A stretch of 48,738 nt of DNA. Origin: an uncultured Rhodanobacteraceae bacterium. GTDB taxonomy: Bacteria; Pseudomonadota; Gammaproteobacteria; Xanthomonadales; SZUA-5. The stretch lies in NCBI GenBank assembly GCA_937928755.1, contig CALEZI010000001.1, forward strand, positions 1-48,738, written 5' to 3'. Below are positions 1 to 8,435 of this stretch, one piece after another; position 1 is the stretch's first letter; each line of letters starts with the position of its first letter. The translations under genes were made by a program, and so were the position numbers. The notes under the pieces were generated by a model. That model was given only the letters and a program-made list of their open reading frames with translations, made no database searches and was not told where the DNA came from.

Positions 1-36
1 CCCCTGTCGGTGCGCTTATTCGCGCATCAAACTGGC
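1..36. repeat. Partial copy of the 129-bp repeat flank
   Basis: The first bases of the window closely match the segment that precedes each hairpin in the tandem array at the far end of the window (the part reading cggtgcgctt...cgcgcatc). There is no hairpin here, so this is a degenerate half-copy. It shows that the repeat family is dispersed and not confined to the array. Confidence 0.55.
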
Positions 37-61
37 GGCGACCATGCGGACTGCCATTTTT

Positions 62-171
62 GTCCGCAAAGGACGCAAAGGACGCAAAGAGAGCCAAGAA
101 CCAAAGTGTTGATGTTCTGCTGGCTTTGCCTTCCGTTGCTTTCCTTTGCGTTCTTTGCGTCCTTTGCGGAA
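62..171. repeat. Inverted arrays of a 9-bp unit (gcaaaggac type)
   Basis: The left arm (62-93) is three consecutive copies of a gcaaaggac-like 9-mer. The right arm (140-171) is the same array in inverse orientation. The core between them is about 45 bp and unrelated. As RNA the arms would form a long imperfect hairpin. A second element of the same sequence family lies at 12918-13037. The rest of the 360-base leader before the first gene shows no credible gene. Confidence 0.75.
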
Positions 172-360
172 AAGTTCTTCTTTCAGATGGTCGAAAGGGC
201 CACCTGAAAAATGTTTATATATCAAATACTTGCGTGATGTTTGGTGAGGGCAGCAAACAGCATCCGGTGTGTCTGGCCTGGAGTTCGGACTGACTGCGTG
301 CGCTTGGCCGGAGGCAGGCGAGTGCGAATGCTGGCACACTCGCGCTGAACAGATCTGAGG

Positions 361-1680
361 ATGGCGACGATGCGGCGAGAAGCGGGTTTTGCGGGGCTGG
401 CGCTGTGGCTGGCATTCGGGCTGGCAACCTCTGCGGCCAATGCGCAAGCGGAGCTGACGCCAACGCTGTTGGCGCAGGTGCAGGAATGGCGGCGTGATTT
501 CCACCAGCATCCGGAGCTTGGCAATCGCGAGACGCGCACCGCCGGCATCGTCGCCGCGCACCTGAAATCGCTGGGTTTCGAGGTGCGCGAGGGCGTCGCC
601 CATACCGGCGTGATCGGTTACCTGCGAGGCGCCCGCGAGCGCCCGCTGATTGCATTGCGTGCCGACATGGATGCGCTGCCGGTGCGCGAGGAAGTGAATC
701 TGCCGTTCGCTTCGAAGGTCGAGGCCGAGTTTCGCGGCGAAAAGGTCGGCGTCATGCATGCCTGCGGCCACGACGCGCACACGGCGATCCTGATGGGCGC
801 CGCCAGCGCGTTGGCGGCACGCAGGGATACGCTCGAGGGCTCGCTGATGCTGATCTTCCAGCCCGCCGAGGAAGGTCCTCCCGAGGGCGAGGAAGGCGGC
901 GCCCCGCTGATGCTGAAGGAAGGCATCTTCGCAGCGCCGCGCAGGCCGGACATGGTGGTCGGATTGCATGTGTTTTCGACCATGAATGTCGGCACCGTGG
1001 CCGTTCGCGCCGGTCCCTTCATGGCCGAATCCGACAGTTTCAGGATCGTCGTCAAGGGCGTGCAGACGCATGGTTCGCGTCCGTGGGGCGGTGTCGATCC
1101 GGTGCTCGCTGCGGCGCGCATCGTCGACGGCCTGCAGAGCATCGTCAGTCGTCGCGTCGACATCACCCACTTGCCCGCGGTGGTTTCGGTCGGCGCGATC
1201 AAGGGCGGCATCCGCTACAACATCATCCCCGACCAGGTCGAGCTGATCGGCACCGTGCGCAGTTTCGAGACCGGGATTCGCGACGCCATCTGGGCCGACA
1301 TCACGCGCATCGCGGAGCACACGGCGCAGGCACACCACGCCAGCGCGCAGGTCAGCTTCGAACAGCACACGCGGGTGACGCGCAATGACGTGGCGCTGAC
1401 TGAGCGTCTGCGCCCGGCGCTGCGCCGAGCCAGCGGCGTCGAACAGCTGATCGAGATGCCGATGTCCACCGTCGCCGAAGACTTCGCCTACTTCGCCGAC
1501 GAGGTGCCGGGTTTCTACTACTTCGTCGGTTCGACAGCCAAGAGCGTCGATGCGGCGACGGCGCCGTCCAACCACTCACCGAAGTTCGCACTCGACGAGG
1601 CGGCGCTGGGGATTGGCGTCGCAACGATGTTGAGCGTGGTGGACGAGGCAGTCAAACGTGAGACTGCAAACGTCAATTGA
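361..1680 (+). CDS. Secreted M20 family metallo-amidohydrolase
   Basis: This is a zinc/manganese amidohydrolase of the M20D group (hippurate hydrolase, IAA-amino-acid hydrolase or N-acyl-amino-acid deacylase type), predicted to hydrolyse N-acylated amino acids outside the cytoplasm. Residues 1-30 look like a Sec signal peptide ending in ANAQA. The family motifs are all present: RADMDALP near 100, HACGHDAH at 133-140 (metal ligands C135 and H137), PAEEG near 168-172 with the catalytic Glu, GLHV near 201, the THGSRPW dimerisation-domain motif, EDFAY, and a final NHSPKF histidine. The length of 439 aa is usual. A second ATG at position 370 has a better-spaced GAGG in front of it and could be the true start. 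The gene is monocistronic, and an inverted repeat follows the stop. Substrate cannot be read from the sequence. Confidence 0.9.
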   Translation: MATMRREAGFAGLALWLAFGLATSAANAQAELTPTLLAQVQEWRRDFHQHPELGNRETRTAGIVAAHLKSLGFEVREGVAHTGVIGYLRGARERPLIALRADMDALPVREEVNLPFASKVEAEFRGEKVGVMHACGHDAHTAILMGAASALAARRDTLEGSLMLIFQPAEEGPPEGEEGGAPLMLKEGIFAAPRRPDMVVGLHVFSTMNVGTVAVRAGPFMAESDSFRIVVKGVQTHGSRPWGGVDPVLAAARIVDGLQSIVSRRVDITHLPAVVSVGAIKGGIRYNIIPDQVELIGTVRSFETGIRDAIWADITRIAEHTAQAHHASAQVSFEQHTRVTRNDVALTERLRPALRRASGVEQLIEMPMSTVAEDFAYFADEVPGFYYFVGSTAKSVDAATAPSNHSPKFALDEAALGIGVATMLSVVDEAVKRETANVN

Positions 1681-1689
1681 GTAAGTCGG

Positions 1690-1746
1690 GTGGAACCCGC
1701 GTGCGGCAAGGTGAATTTCGCACCGGAGTATAAACGCGGATTCCAC
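1690..1746. terminator. Inverted repeat between convergent genes
   Basis: A 12-base arm (gtggaacccgcg) at 1690-1701 pairs with an 11-of-12 complementary arm at 1735-1746. It lies between the convergent M20 gene and the AKR-fusion gene. There is no T-tract, so it may be a bidirectional terminator or simply a repeat. Confidence 0.4.
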
Positions 1747-1828
1747 CGGCGATGATCGCGTCACCGACGGCGGAATCCGCTTGCGAACATTGGCGCACGG
1801 CCGCACGGTTCGGTGGGCGGGTTCCGCT

Positions 1829-3736
1829 CTACGCAAAAAACTCCGTCGCATCGTGATACCTGGCGCCGATCGCCTGGGCGAACTGGCGGTCGCTGTCCAT
1901 GTCGCCGACCATCAGCCACTGGTCGGTGGCAAGCCCATGTTTGCGCGCCAGCGCGATTCCCAAACCGGGCATCGGCTTGCGACAGAAGCAACCGGCCGGG
2001 AACGCCGGGTGCGGGCACCAGGCGACATCGGTCACCGGCACGCCGAGCAGTTCGATGGTGCGATCCATGCACGCGCGGACCTGGGTTTCGCTGACATTGC
2101 CTGACGCAATGCCGCTTTGGTTGGACACCAGGAACAACTGCCAGCCGTCTTCCACCCAGCGCTGCAGGCGCTCGCGGCGGCCGGGCAGGATCTCGATGTC
2201 GGCCGGGTCGGTGGGATAGATCTCGCCGCTGAGCGTGCGCCGCAGCGTACCGTCGACATCCAGCAACAATGCCTTGACGGTGCCAGCGAGCGGTCCCACC
2301 GGGTGGCGCACGAACGCGGTCTCGTCGATTGCGCTGAAGCCTTCGTCGGCCATCGGCGGTTCGAAACTCGCGGCATAACGCGCCAGCGCCATCGGCGGCG
2401 GCAGGTTGGGGTCGGATTTGGCCAGTTCCTTGATGTCGTCGGGCCCGAGCAGGCGGTCGTAGCGTTCGAGCAGCCGCAGCACGATGTTGACCAGCGCCTC
2501 GCGCACCGGCGTCGCCAGATGCTGGCAGCGCACCGGCACGCTGTGCGCATGCGCGCAGCGGATCACCAGCCAGCGCGATACACGCGTCGGGTAGGTGTTG
2601 TCGAGCACCACCCGTGTGCGGCCGGCGCGCAGGTGGTCGTCCAGCAGCGGAACCAGATCTTCCAGGCTGCCGCCGGTGAGGTCGCGGTTCAGGCGTTCGT
2701 AGCCGGCGTCGACGTAGCGCTGCACCAGCGTCGATTTGCCGGCACCCTGCACGCCCATCACGATCACCACCTCAGGCTCGCTGCCCGGGCCGGCGCCCGC
2801 TTCGAGTGCACGCAGATTGGCCGGAACCGGTTGTGGCGCGGCGAGCGCGGCGCCTTCCGGGCTCGCTGCCAGCGTGATCTTGCCGACCAGACCGGCGCGG
2901 TCGGTGTCGTCCAGATGCACCTGCAGCGCGCGCAGGCTGGACTCGATGCTCTCGATGCGCGTCGCGCCGACCAGCGGCAACAGCGGCGGACCGACGTCCA
3001 GCAGGGTCGCCAGCGCCGCCTCGTGCTTGCTGCAACCGCGTCGCGCGGCGATCGGCGTCATTGCGCGGTTCTTTTCCAGCGTATCGACCTTGGCGTGTCC
3101 GCCCAGCGGCCGGTGCGCGAGGAACGGCACACCGAGTTGGCGCGCGAGTTCCAGCGTGCCCTCGGCGGCGGCCTTGCGGTTGATCACGCTGAGCTCGTTC
3201 TGGATTGCGGCTACCGTGAAGTGCCGCTGCGCTTGACGGATTTCGGCGACGTCGACATTGCACAGACCGAGATGCTCGATCTTGCCCGCACGCTGCAGCT
3301 CGGCCAGCGTGCCAAGGCTGTCCTCGAACGGACAGCCGGGGTCATTGATGTGCAGCAACAGCATGTAGAGGCGATCGACGCCGAGCGCGGCGAGGCTGCC
3401 GTCGACCGCACGCCGCAAATTCTCCGGGCGCGCATTGGGCACCCAACGACCTTTAGGCCGCGCCATGCCCGCCTTGGTGATCACCCGCACATCCTCGCGC
3501 GGCCCGTTCCAGCGCTCGATCGCTGTCCGCGCCAGACGTTCGCCGTAGTGCAGTTCCTGATCATGGAGGGCGTACGAGTCCGCCGTATCGAGGACCCGCA
3601 CACCCCCATCGAGCGCGCGATGGATCACCGCAATCGCCGTTTCCGTATCCGGCCGGCCCTCGGTGGAAAGCCGCAACAGACCGAGCGCAAGCGGGACTTC
3701 GAGGGGGCCGAGGACGCCGTAGGGTGCTGGGGACAT
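1829..3736 (-). CDS. Aldo/keto reductase - P-loop kinase - HAD phosphatase fusion
   Basis: One 635-aa reading frame carries three catalytic modules. Residues 1-290 are an aldo/keto reductase with the tetrad D50, Y55 (DTADSY), K88 and H129. Residues 320-480 are a P-loop kinase of the polynucleotide-kinase-like type, with Walker A at 328-335 (GVQGAGKS) and a DNTYPTR segment near 379. Residues 488-635 are an HAD-IIIA phosphatase with DVDGT (493-497), a motif II serine (VSNQSG), K587, GDMDSD (611-616) and a C-x-H...C-x-C zinc loop (C574, H576, C583, C585) as in GmhB/HisB-N. The kinase-then-phosphatase order is that of T4-type polynucleotide kinase/phosphatase. The start was set at the ATG before MSPAPYG, because the upstream extension reads through repeat-like DNA. 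The function of the whole is unknown; end repair of nucleic acid or small-molecule phosphate metabolism are both possible. Confidence 0.85.
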   Translation of the reverse strand: MSPAPYGVLGPLEVPLALGLLRLSTEGRPDTETAIAVIHRALDGGVRVLDTADSYALHDQELHYGERLARTAIERWNGPREDVRVITKAGMARPKGRWVPNARPENLRRAVDGSLAALGVDRLYMLLLHINDPGCPFEDSLGTLAELQRAGKIEHLGLCNVDVAEIRQAQRHFTVAAIQNELSVINRKAAAEGTLELARQLGVPFLAHRPLGGHAKVDTLEKNRAMTPIAARRGCSKHEAALATLLDVGPPLLPLVGATRIESIESSLRALQVHLDDTDRAGLVGKITLAASPEGAALAAPQPVPANLRALEAGAGPGSEPEVVIVMGVQGAGKSTLVQRYVDAGYERLNRDLTGGSLEDLVPLLDDHLRAGRTRVVLDNTYPTRVSRWLVIRCAHAHSVPVRCQHLATPVREALVNIVLRLLERYDRLLGPDDIKELAKSDPNLPPPMALARYAASFEPPMADEGFSAIDETAFVRHPVGPLAGTVKALLLDVDGTLRRTLSGEIYPTDPADIEILPGRRERLQRWVEDGWQLFLVSNQSGIASGNVSETQVRACMDRTIELLGVPVTDVAWCPHPAFPAGCFCRKPMPGLGIALARKHGLATDQWLMVGDMDSDRQFAQAIGARYHDATEFFA

Positions 3737-3905
3737 GGGATTTACCTGACGCGGGAAGAGGGAAAAGGAAGACCAAGAAACTGAGGAACCCCGGAACAAG
3801 TCGTCATTTCGAGCGGCCCGCTTCGGGTCGAAGCTGCGCACGAACATTGAACCTCGTCATTGCGAGTTCCCATTTCCCGACCCGAAGTGCTCACGGGCCA
3901 TGAAC

Positions 3906-3982
3906 CGTAGGTTGGGCTAAGGCGCAGCCGTGCCCAACTCCTGGCGCAGCTGTTGGGCACGCTGCGCTTAGCCCAACCTACG
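3906..3982. repeat. Long palindromic repeat (gtaggttgggct family)
   Basis: The first 16 bases (cgtaggttgggctaag) are exactly complementary to the last 16. Further pairing continues inward through gcgcagc and gtgcccaac, leaving a loop of about 13 bases. It has the look of a non-autonomous REP/MITE-like intergenic element and could also act as a terminator for the flanking minus-strand gene. Confidence 0.8.
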
Positions 3983-3993
3983 CACTGAGGGGG

Positions 3994-4099
3994 CGGGAAA
4001 AGGAAGAATGGAAAAAGGAAAATGGAAAAGCAAAAAGCACAGTTCGCCGGAGCCGCTCTTCCCATTTCCTTTTTCCATTTTCCTTTTTCCCTCTTCCCG
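3994..4099. repeat. Inverted arrays of ggaaaagg-type units
   Basis: A purine-rich array (ggaaaa/ggaaaat units) on the left is mirrored by its pyrimidine complement on the right around a core of about 30 bp. The element ends 6 bases before the mlaE stop codon, so it would lie in the 3' untranslated region. Confidence 0.75.
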
Positions 4100-4105
4100 A
4101 TCTCC

Positions 4106-4903
4106 TCACCGATTCAAGAAGAACGAAAACACCATATCCGCCACCAGGATGGCGCAGATGCTCAGTACCACCGCGCGGGTGGTGGCGCGGCCGACGCCTT
4201 CGGCGCCGCCGGTCACCGAAAATCCGGTGGCGACGCCGATCAGCACGATCAGGGCGCCGAACACCAGGCTCTTGATCAGGCCCTGGTTGATGTCCCAGGG
4301 TTCGAGAACGATCAGGCACTGGTACAGAAATCCCGACAGGCTCATGTCGACTGCCGACAGCGCGAACAGCGCACCACCGAGAATCGCGAAAAAATCGGCG
4401 ATCAGGGTCAGGCACGGCATCATGATCAGCGCGGCGATCATCGGCGGCGCTGCCAGGTAACGCACCGGTTCGACGCCGATCACGCGCAGCGCGTCGACTT
4501 CCTGTGACACTGTCATCGAACCCAGGCGCGCCGCCAGTGCCGACGCGGTGCGGCCGGCGATGACGATGCCGGTGATCAACGGTCCGAACTCGCGGGTGAC
4601 GCCGATGCCGAGGCCAACGACGATCGCGCTCTCCGCACCGAAGCGCTCCAATTGGGCGATGCCGTTGATCGCCAGCGACAGTCCGATGGTGACTGCCAGC
4701 AACGCGACGATCGGCACCGCATCGACGCCGATCTGGCGGATCTGCTCGAACACCGCCTTGACCCGCAGCGGCTGCCCGACGCGCCAACCCATGAAGGTGA
4801 AGTAGAAGGTCTCGACCAACAACGCGCCGAAATAGCCGACCTCGTCGACCATGCGCATGGTGCCGCGACCGAAGTTGGAGATGCCGTTGTAGAGGGGGGT
4901 CAT
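4106..4903 (-). CDS. MlaE/YrbE family lipid ABC-transporter permease (orphan)
   Basis: This 265-aa polytopic inner-membrane protein resembles MlaE, the permease of MCE-type phospholipid transporters between outer and inner membrane. The family signature EFGPLITGIVIAGR followed by ALAARLGSMTVSQEVDAL and GVEPVRYL is clear. There are about five or six hydrophobic segments. I chose the ATG at MTPLYNG, because the 58-residue upstream extension is translated repeat. No MlaF ATPase, MlaD or MlaC gene lies next to it. Instead it is the last gene of a minus-strand series with STAS, SpoIIE/HATPase and pssA genes. Repeat elements flank it on both sides. The ATPase partner must be elsewhere if the protein is active. 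Confidence 0.88.
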   Translation of the reverse strand: MTPLYNGISNFGRGTMRMVDEVGYFGALLVETFYFTFMGWRVGQPLRVKAVFEQIRQIGVDAVPIVALLAVTIGLSLAINGIAQLERFGAESAIVVGLGIGVTREFGPLITGIVIAGRTASALAARLGSMTVSQEVDALRVIGVEPVRYLAAPPMIAALIMMPCLTLIADFFAILGGALFALSAVDMSLSGFLYQCLIVLEPWDINQGLIKSLVFGALIVLIGVATGFSVTGGAEGVGRATTRAVVLSICAILVADMVFSFFLNR

Positions 4904-4908
4904 TGGAA

Positions 4909-5055
4909 CGGGAAAATGGAAAAGGGAAAATGGAAAACGGATGAGCAGGGTGCACGCAATCGGCAGGGAGCAAGGAAAACTGCGGAGTGCGCCGATGCGA
5001 CAGATTCGCCGCGCGCGCGCCGTCGCATTTTCCTTTTTCCTTTTTCCTTTTTCCC
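4909..5055. repeat. Second inverted-array element of ggaaaagg type
   Basis: The left arm 4909-4940 repeats ggaaaa/ggaaaat. The right arm 5026-5055 is four copies of tttttcc in complement. The core is about 85 bp, unrelated to that of the neighbouring element at 3994-4099. It fills the whole 160-bp gap between the STAS gene and mlaE. Confidence 0.75.
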
Positions 5056-5063
5056 GCTCCTGG

Positions 5064-5399
5064 TCACTTCGCCGCATCCTCGAGCGTCGCGAAGATCGGA
5101 AATACCCGATCCAGCCGCGCGAGTTCCAGCACCGCGTGCACCGGTTTGCTGACGGCGACCAGGCTGAAACGCTGGCTCTTGCCGCGCGCGTTCTGGAAGC
5201 CCTCGACCAGCGCGGCGATGCCGGATGAATCGATGTAGGTCACTTGCGACAGGTCGACGGCAACCGGTCGACCGCCGTTCAGCGCGGCAAGAATGCTCTT
5301 GCGCAGTTGCTGCGACCAGGACAGGTCGACTTCGCCGCGCACTCGCACCAGACGGATGCCTTGCACCTCTTCGGTCGCGCAGTCGTTCACATCGCTCAC
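5064..5399 (-). CDS. STAS-domain protein (anti-sigma antagonist / MlaB-like)
   Basis: A 111-aa single-domain STAS protein. The phospho-acceptor segment IDSSGIAAL is intact, so it can be expected to be phosphorylated on serine by a HATPase kinase and dephosphorylated by a PP2C-type phosphatase. Both activities are encoded by the gene directly upstream. The start is GTG, with AGGAG five to six bases ahead. It sits 22 bp downstream of the SpoIIE/HATPase gene and upstream of an MlaE permease. MlaB, the cytoplasmic regulator of Mla transporters, is also a STAS protein. The sequence therefore allows two roles, sigma/anti-sigma signalling or transporter regulation, and I cannot choose between them. 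Confidence 0.88.
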   Translation of the reverse strand: MSDVNDCATEEVQGIRLVRVRGEVDLSWSQQLRKSILAALNGGRPVAVDLSQVTYIDSSGIAALVEGFQNARGKSQRFSLVAVSKPVHAVLELARLDRVFPIFATLEDAAK

Positions 5400-5421
5400 G
5401 GGAAACTCCTGGGGTGATGGT

Positions 5422-7092
5422 TCAAGGTAAGCGTTTGATCATGGTCAGCAGGTTGCCGGCGCCCTCTTCGGGGTGGCGGAACTGCCAACGGTCCATGACC
5501 GTATCGATCAGGTTGACGCCGAGTCCGCCGGGGCGGCACTCGGACAAATCGCGCGGGCGGATGCGGTTGGGATCCACCGGCTGCGCATAGTCGCGCAACT
5601 CGAAGCGCACGGCGTCGGTATCCAGCCACGCGGAGAGTTCGACGCGACCGTCGCAGCAACCGCCGTAGGCGTGGCGGATGACGTTGGCGACTGCTTCGTC
5701 GACCGCGAGCACAATGCGCTGGCGCTGATCCTCGTCGAAGCCGAGTTCGAGGACCAGTTCCGCAACCTTGCGCCGCACCAGCCGCAGGTTCTCCGGGTCG
5801 CTGCTGCCGGCCAGTCCACCGAGGTAGCGCGAGGGCGCGGCGTCGTCGGCGATCAGCATCAGCGTGGTGTCGTCAGCCAGCGACATCTTGCGCAAGTGAC
5901 CGACGATGGCGCGCACACGGGCGCGCGGGCTGAGGCCGGAGACACGGTCGATCAGCGCGCGCACGCCCTCGACGCCGATCGGTCGCCGTTCGCCGTCACG
6001 CACGTCGGTGACGCCGTCGGAGAATGCATACAACGAGCCGCCGGCAAGCGCCAGGCGCTGGCTGGCGTAACTGATCTGGTCGAGGATGCCCAGCGGTGGG
6101 CCGTCGGCCTGCAACTCGCGCATGCTCTCGTCGGCGCGGCGCAGCAGCAGCGGCGGGAAACCGGCGTTGGCGATCTCGAGCATGCTGGTGCGCGGGTCGT
6201 AGTAGCCGGCCACTGCGCATACGAACATGCCGCGGGTGACCGTCTCGCACAGCTCGCGGTTGACCTTGGCCAGCCAATCGCCGGGCGGTGTTCCATCCTT
6301 GCCGACCCAACGCAGGCAACTGGACGCGCGCACCATCAGCAGCGCCGCGTCCATGCCCTTGCCGGCGACATCGCCGACACAGAAGGCGATGCGACCGTCG
6401 GGCAGTTCGAAATAGTCGTAGAAATCGCCGGAAATCTCGCGCGCCGGCAAGTTCAGCGCGGTCACCGGATAGTCGCGCCGACGCGCCGGCAACAGCGTCT
6501 TCTGCATCTGGCGCGCCAGTTGGAACTCGCGCTTGATGCGATTCTGTTCGACCAGTTCGCGGGTCAGGCGCGAGTTGTTCAGTGCCAGCGCCGTGGGTAC
6601 CGCGAGCAGGCGCAACACGTTGGCATCGTGGTTGTCGAACAGCGCACCATCGCGCTTGTTCAGCACCTGCAACGCGCCGATGGCGCCTTCGGCCGTGTCC
6701 AGCGGCGCGCACAGGATCGAGCGCGTGTGGAAACCGCGCTGGTCGCCGATGTAATCCGGGTCGCAACTGGTATCGCGCACCATCTGCACGCGGTTCTCGG
6801 CGATAGCGCGGCCGACGATGCCGCGCCCCTGCTGCACGCGCAATCCGACCACATCGACCGGGCCGGCGCAGGCGCGGCAAACGATGTCGCCCTCGACCGG
6901 GTCGAGCAGGAACACCGCGGCTGCTTCGGCGTTCATGTGCTCGGCGATCTGCACCACCGCGCGACGCAGCGTTTCGCCGACGTCCAGCGACGCCGCGAAG
7001 GCGTGGCTGAAATCGGCCAGGATGCCGATTTCTTCCGGACCGATGCGGGCCAGGCCAGTCGCGGCCGGACGCAGGGCGACCGGGGTGCTCAC
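5422..7092 (-). CDS. GAF - SpoIIE/PP2C phosphatase - HATPase switch protein
   Basis: A 556-aa cytoplasmic switch protein. Residues 20-175 are a GAF-like sensor domain, and a short helical linker follows (175-200). Residues 200-415 form a SpoIIE/RsbU PP2C phosphatase with its metal aspartates: SGDFYD (D223), GDVAGKG (D241), SDGVTD (D359) and ADDTT (D407/D408). Residues 430-556 form an RsbW-type HATPase with N-box DEAVANVIRHA (E467, N470) and GGLGVNLI as the G2 box. One chain therefore carries both the phosphatase and the kinase of a partner switch. The GTG start overlaps the pssA stop (GTGA), indicating translational coupling. The long N-terminal extension of the open frame is a shadow of pssA. 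The likely substrate is the adjacent STAS protein. Confidence 0.9.
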   Translation of the reverse strand: MSTPVALRPAATGLARIGPEEIGILADFSHAFAASLDVGETLRRAVVQIAEHMNAEAAAVFLLDPVEGDIVCRACAGPVDVVGLRVQQGRGIVGRAIAENRVQMVRDTSCDPDYIGDQRGFHTRSILCAPLDTAEGAIGALQVLNKRDGALFDNHDANVLRLLAVPTALALNNSRLTRELVEQNRIKREFQLARQMQKTLLPARRRDYPVTALNLPAREISGDFYDYFELPDGRIAFCVGDVAGKGMDAALLMVRASSCLRWVGKDGTPPGDWLAKVNRELCETVTRGMFVCAVAGYYDPRTSMLEIANAGFPPLLLRRADESMRELQADGPPLGILDQISYASQRLALAGGSLYAFSDGVTDVRDGERRPIGVEGVRALIDRVSGLSPRARVRAIVGHLRKMSLADDTTLMLIADDAAPSRYLGGLAGSSDPENLRLVRRKVAELVLELGFDEDQRQRIVLAVDEAVANVIRHAYGGCCDGRVELSAWLDTDAVRFELRDYAQPVDPNRIRPRDLSECRPGGLGVNLIDTVMDRWQFRHPEEGAGNLLTMIKRLP

Positions 7093-7868
7093 GCGCTGCT
7101 GCCCGCGGGCGGCGTCGGGCCAGCGCGGCGGCGCACTCGGCGCCAGACCCACACGGCTGGGCCGCTGGCGACATAGACCAGGCTGATCACCATCAGCACT
7201 GAAGGCGGATGCGCGGCGACCGGGACGATCGCCAGCACTACGACCAGGATCCAGAAGAACGGTACGCGCTCCGGCCACACCTTGAAGCTGTAGTAGGGGA
7301 TGCGGCTGACCATCAACAGTCCCAGCGCCAGCGTCAGCGCCAGCGCCAGCCAGCGAATGTTGCCGCCGATCAGCGAAAAGTTCTCCATCGCCCAGACGAA
7401 GGCCATCAGGCAACCGGCGGCGGCTGGACTGGCGAGCCCGGTGAAGAAACGCTTGTCGCTGTGACCCACCTGGGTATTGAAGCGCGCCAGCCGCAGCGCC
7501 GCGCAGGCGGTGTAGGTGAACGCGATCAACCAGCCGAGCTTGCCGGTGAAGTTGCCGTATTCGCGCAGGCCGGCGAGCGCCCACATGTAGACCACCAGGG
7601 CCGGCGCAAGGCCGAAGCTGATCAGGTCGGAGAGGCTGTCGTACTGGACGCCGAACTCGCTCTGGGTATTGGTCATGCGCGCGACGCGACCGTCGAGGCC
7701 GTCGAACAGTCCGGCCACGAACACGGCGGTGACCGCGGCGACAAACTGGCCATTGATCGCCGCCACGATGGCGTAGAAGCCGGAGAACAGGGCGCCCGTG
7801 GTCAGCAGGTTCGGCAACAGGTAGATGCCGGGCGGGCGCCGACGGACTTCAGGTTCGGGATCGCTCAT
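7089..7868 (-). CDS. pssA: CDP-diacylglycerol-serine O-phosphatidyltransferase
   Basis: This integral membrane enzyme makes phosphatidylserine from CDP-diacylglycerol and serine, the first committed step to phosphatidylethanolamine. The CDP-alcohol phosphotransferase signature is complete: DGLDGRVAR followed by G and D-x3-D (FGVQYDSLSD). The 259 aa with about seven or eight hydrophobic stretches matches the archaeal/Bacillus-type PssA length, not the phospholipase-D-like enterobacterial enzyme. It heads the minus-strand series pssA, SpoIIE/HATPase, STAS, mlaE and overlaps the next gene by four bases. A TATACAAT-like box lies upstream (complement of 7912-7919). Confidence 0.92.
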   Translation of the reverse strand: MSDPEPEVRRRPPGIYLLPNLLTTGALFSGFYAIVAAINGQFVAAVTAVFVAGLFDGLDGRVARMTNTQSEFGVQYDSLSDLISFGLAPALVVYMWALAGLREYGNFTGKLGWLIAFTYTACAALRLARFNTQVGHSDKRFFTGLASPAAAGCLMAFVWAMENFSLIGGNIRWLALALTLALGLLMVSRIPYYSFKVWPERVPFFWILVVVLAIVPVAAHPPSVLMVISLVYVASGPAVWVWRRVRRRAGPTPPAGSSA

Positions 7869-8013
7869 CGATCAACTTCGTGATGGCGGTTAGCGACCGC
7901 CGAGAGCGGGCATTGTATAACTGTGCGCGTCCGGGAACGCCGTTACAATGGCGGTGATGTGGATTCTGTGTAAGGCGGTTTTCCGGTTCGTTCTGCCCTT
8001 CGGAGTGCGTCAC
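7869..8013. promoter_or_regulatory. Divergent promoter region pssA / DUF4124 gene
   Basis: This region separates divergent genes. It contains a -10-like box for pssA (tatacaat on the minus strand, 7912-7919) and one for the plus-strand gene (tacaat at 7944-7949). No good -35 box was found for either. GGAG lies about eight bases before the plus-strand ATG at 8014. Confidence 0.35.
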
Positions 8014-8427
8014 ATGCGTCTGAACACTGCGTTCCTGATGATTTCCCTGGCCCTGTGCGGCGCCGTCCTTGCGTCGTCCGATGCGTCCGCCAAGGATGCC
8101 AAGATGTACAAATGGGTCGACGAAAATGGCACCGTGCATTACTCGACCAATCCCGCAGATGCCGAGGCAGCGCAGGAGATCCAGTTGCGCAAGGGGCCGA
8201 GCACGCCAGCGGTGGGTCCGGTGGCGCCGGTCGCCGACCCCGAACAGGTGAAGCGTTGCGAGCAACTGCGCAAGAACCTGGAACTGCTGGAGAGCGACGC
8301 GTCCGACCTCGAGATCTCGGAGGACGGCAAGCTGCGGCCGATGACGGCCGAGGAACGTGCGCCGCAACTGGAAGCGACCCGCGCGGCTCTCGGGCGCTGC
8401 GAGTCGGTTCCGGCACCGCCGAAGTAG
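8014..8427 (+). CDS. Periplasmic DUF4124 protein
   Basis: A 137-aa protein with a signal peptide (cleavage after about residue 25, SASA/K region). It is followed by the DUF4124 core, in which MYKWVDENGTVHYST is the typical start. The C-terminal half is charged and probably helical, with two cysteines (ERC-type and GRC). DUF4124 proteins are common in gammaproteobacterial envelopes and have no established function. I chose the ATG at 8014 over upstream codons because GGAG precedes it and the signal peptide starts there. A second DUF4124 gene follows 8 bp downstream. Confidence 0.85.
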   Translation: MRLNTAFLMISLALCGAVLASSDASAKDAKMYKWVDENGTVHYSTNPADAEAAQEIQLRKGPSTPAVGPVAPVADPEQVKRCEQLRKNLELLESDASDLEISEDGKLRPMTAEERAPQLEATRAALGRCESVPAPPK

Positions 8428-8435
8428 TCCTGGCG

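Larger units (their letters stand above)
3737..4105. other. Gene-free repeat-rich spacer
   Basis: This spacer of 369 bases holds a short purine-rich tract near 3748-3773, a long palindrome (3906-3982) and an inverted-array element (3994-4099). No coding signal was seen. Confidence 0.7.

Noticed and set aside
1..360. A gene in the first 360 bases
   Set aside because: Open frames here run through repeat arms and have no ribosome sites or recognisable products.
2117..3784. A 555-codon plus-strand frame across the AKR fusion gene
   Set aside because: Antisense shadow; no motifs.
7093..7584. N-terminal extension of the SpoIIE/HATPase protein
   Set aside because: It is a shadow frame inside pssA; the GTG at 7092 overlapping the pssA stop is a better start.
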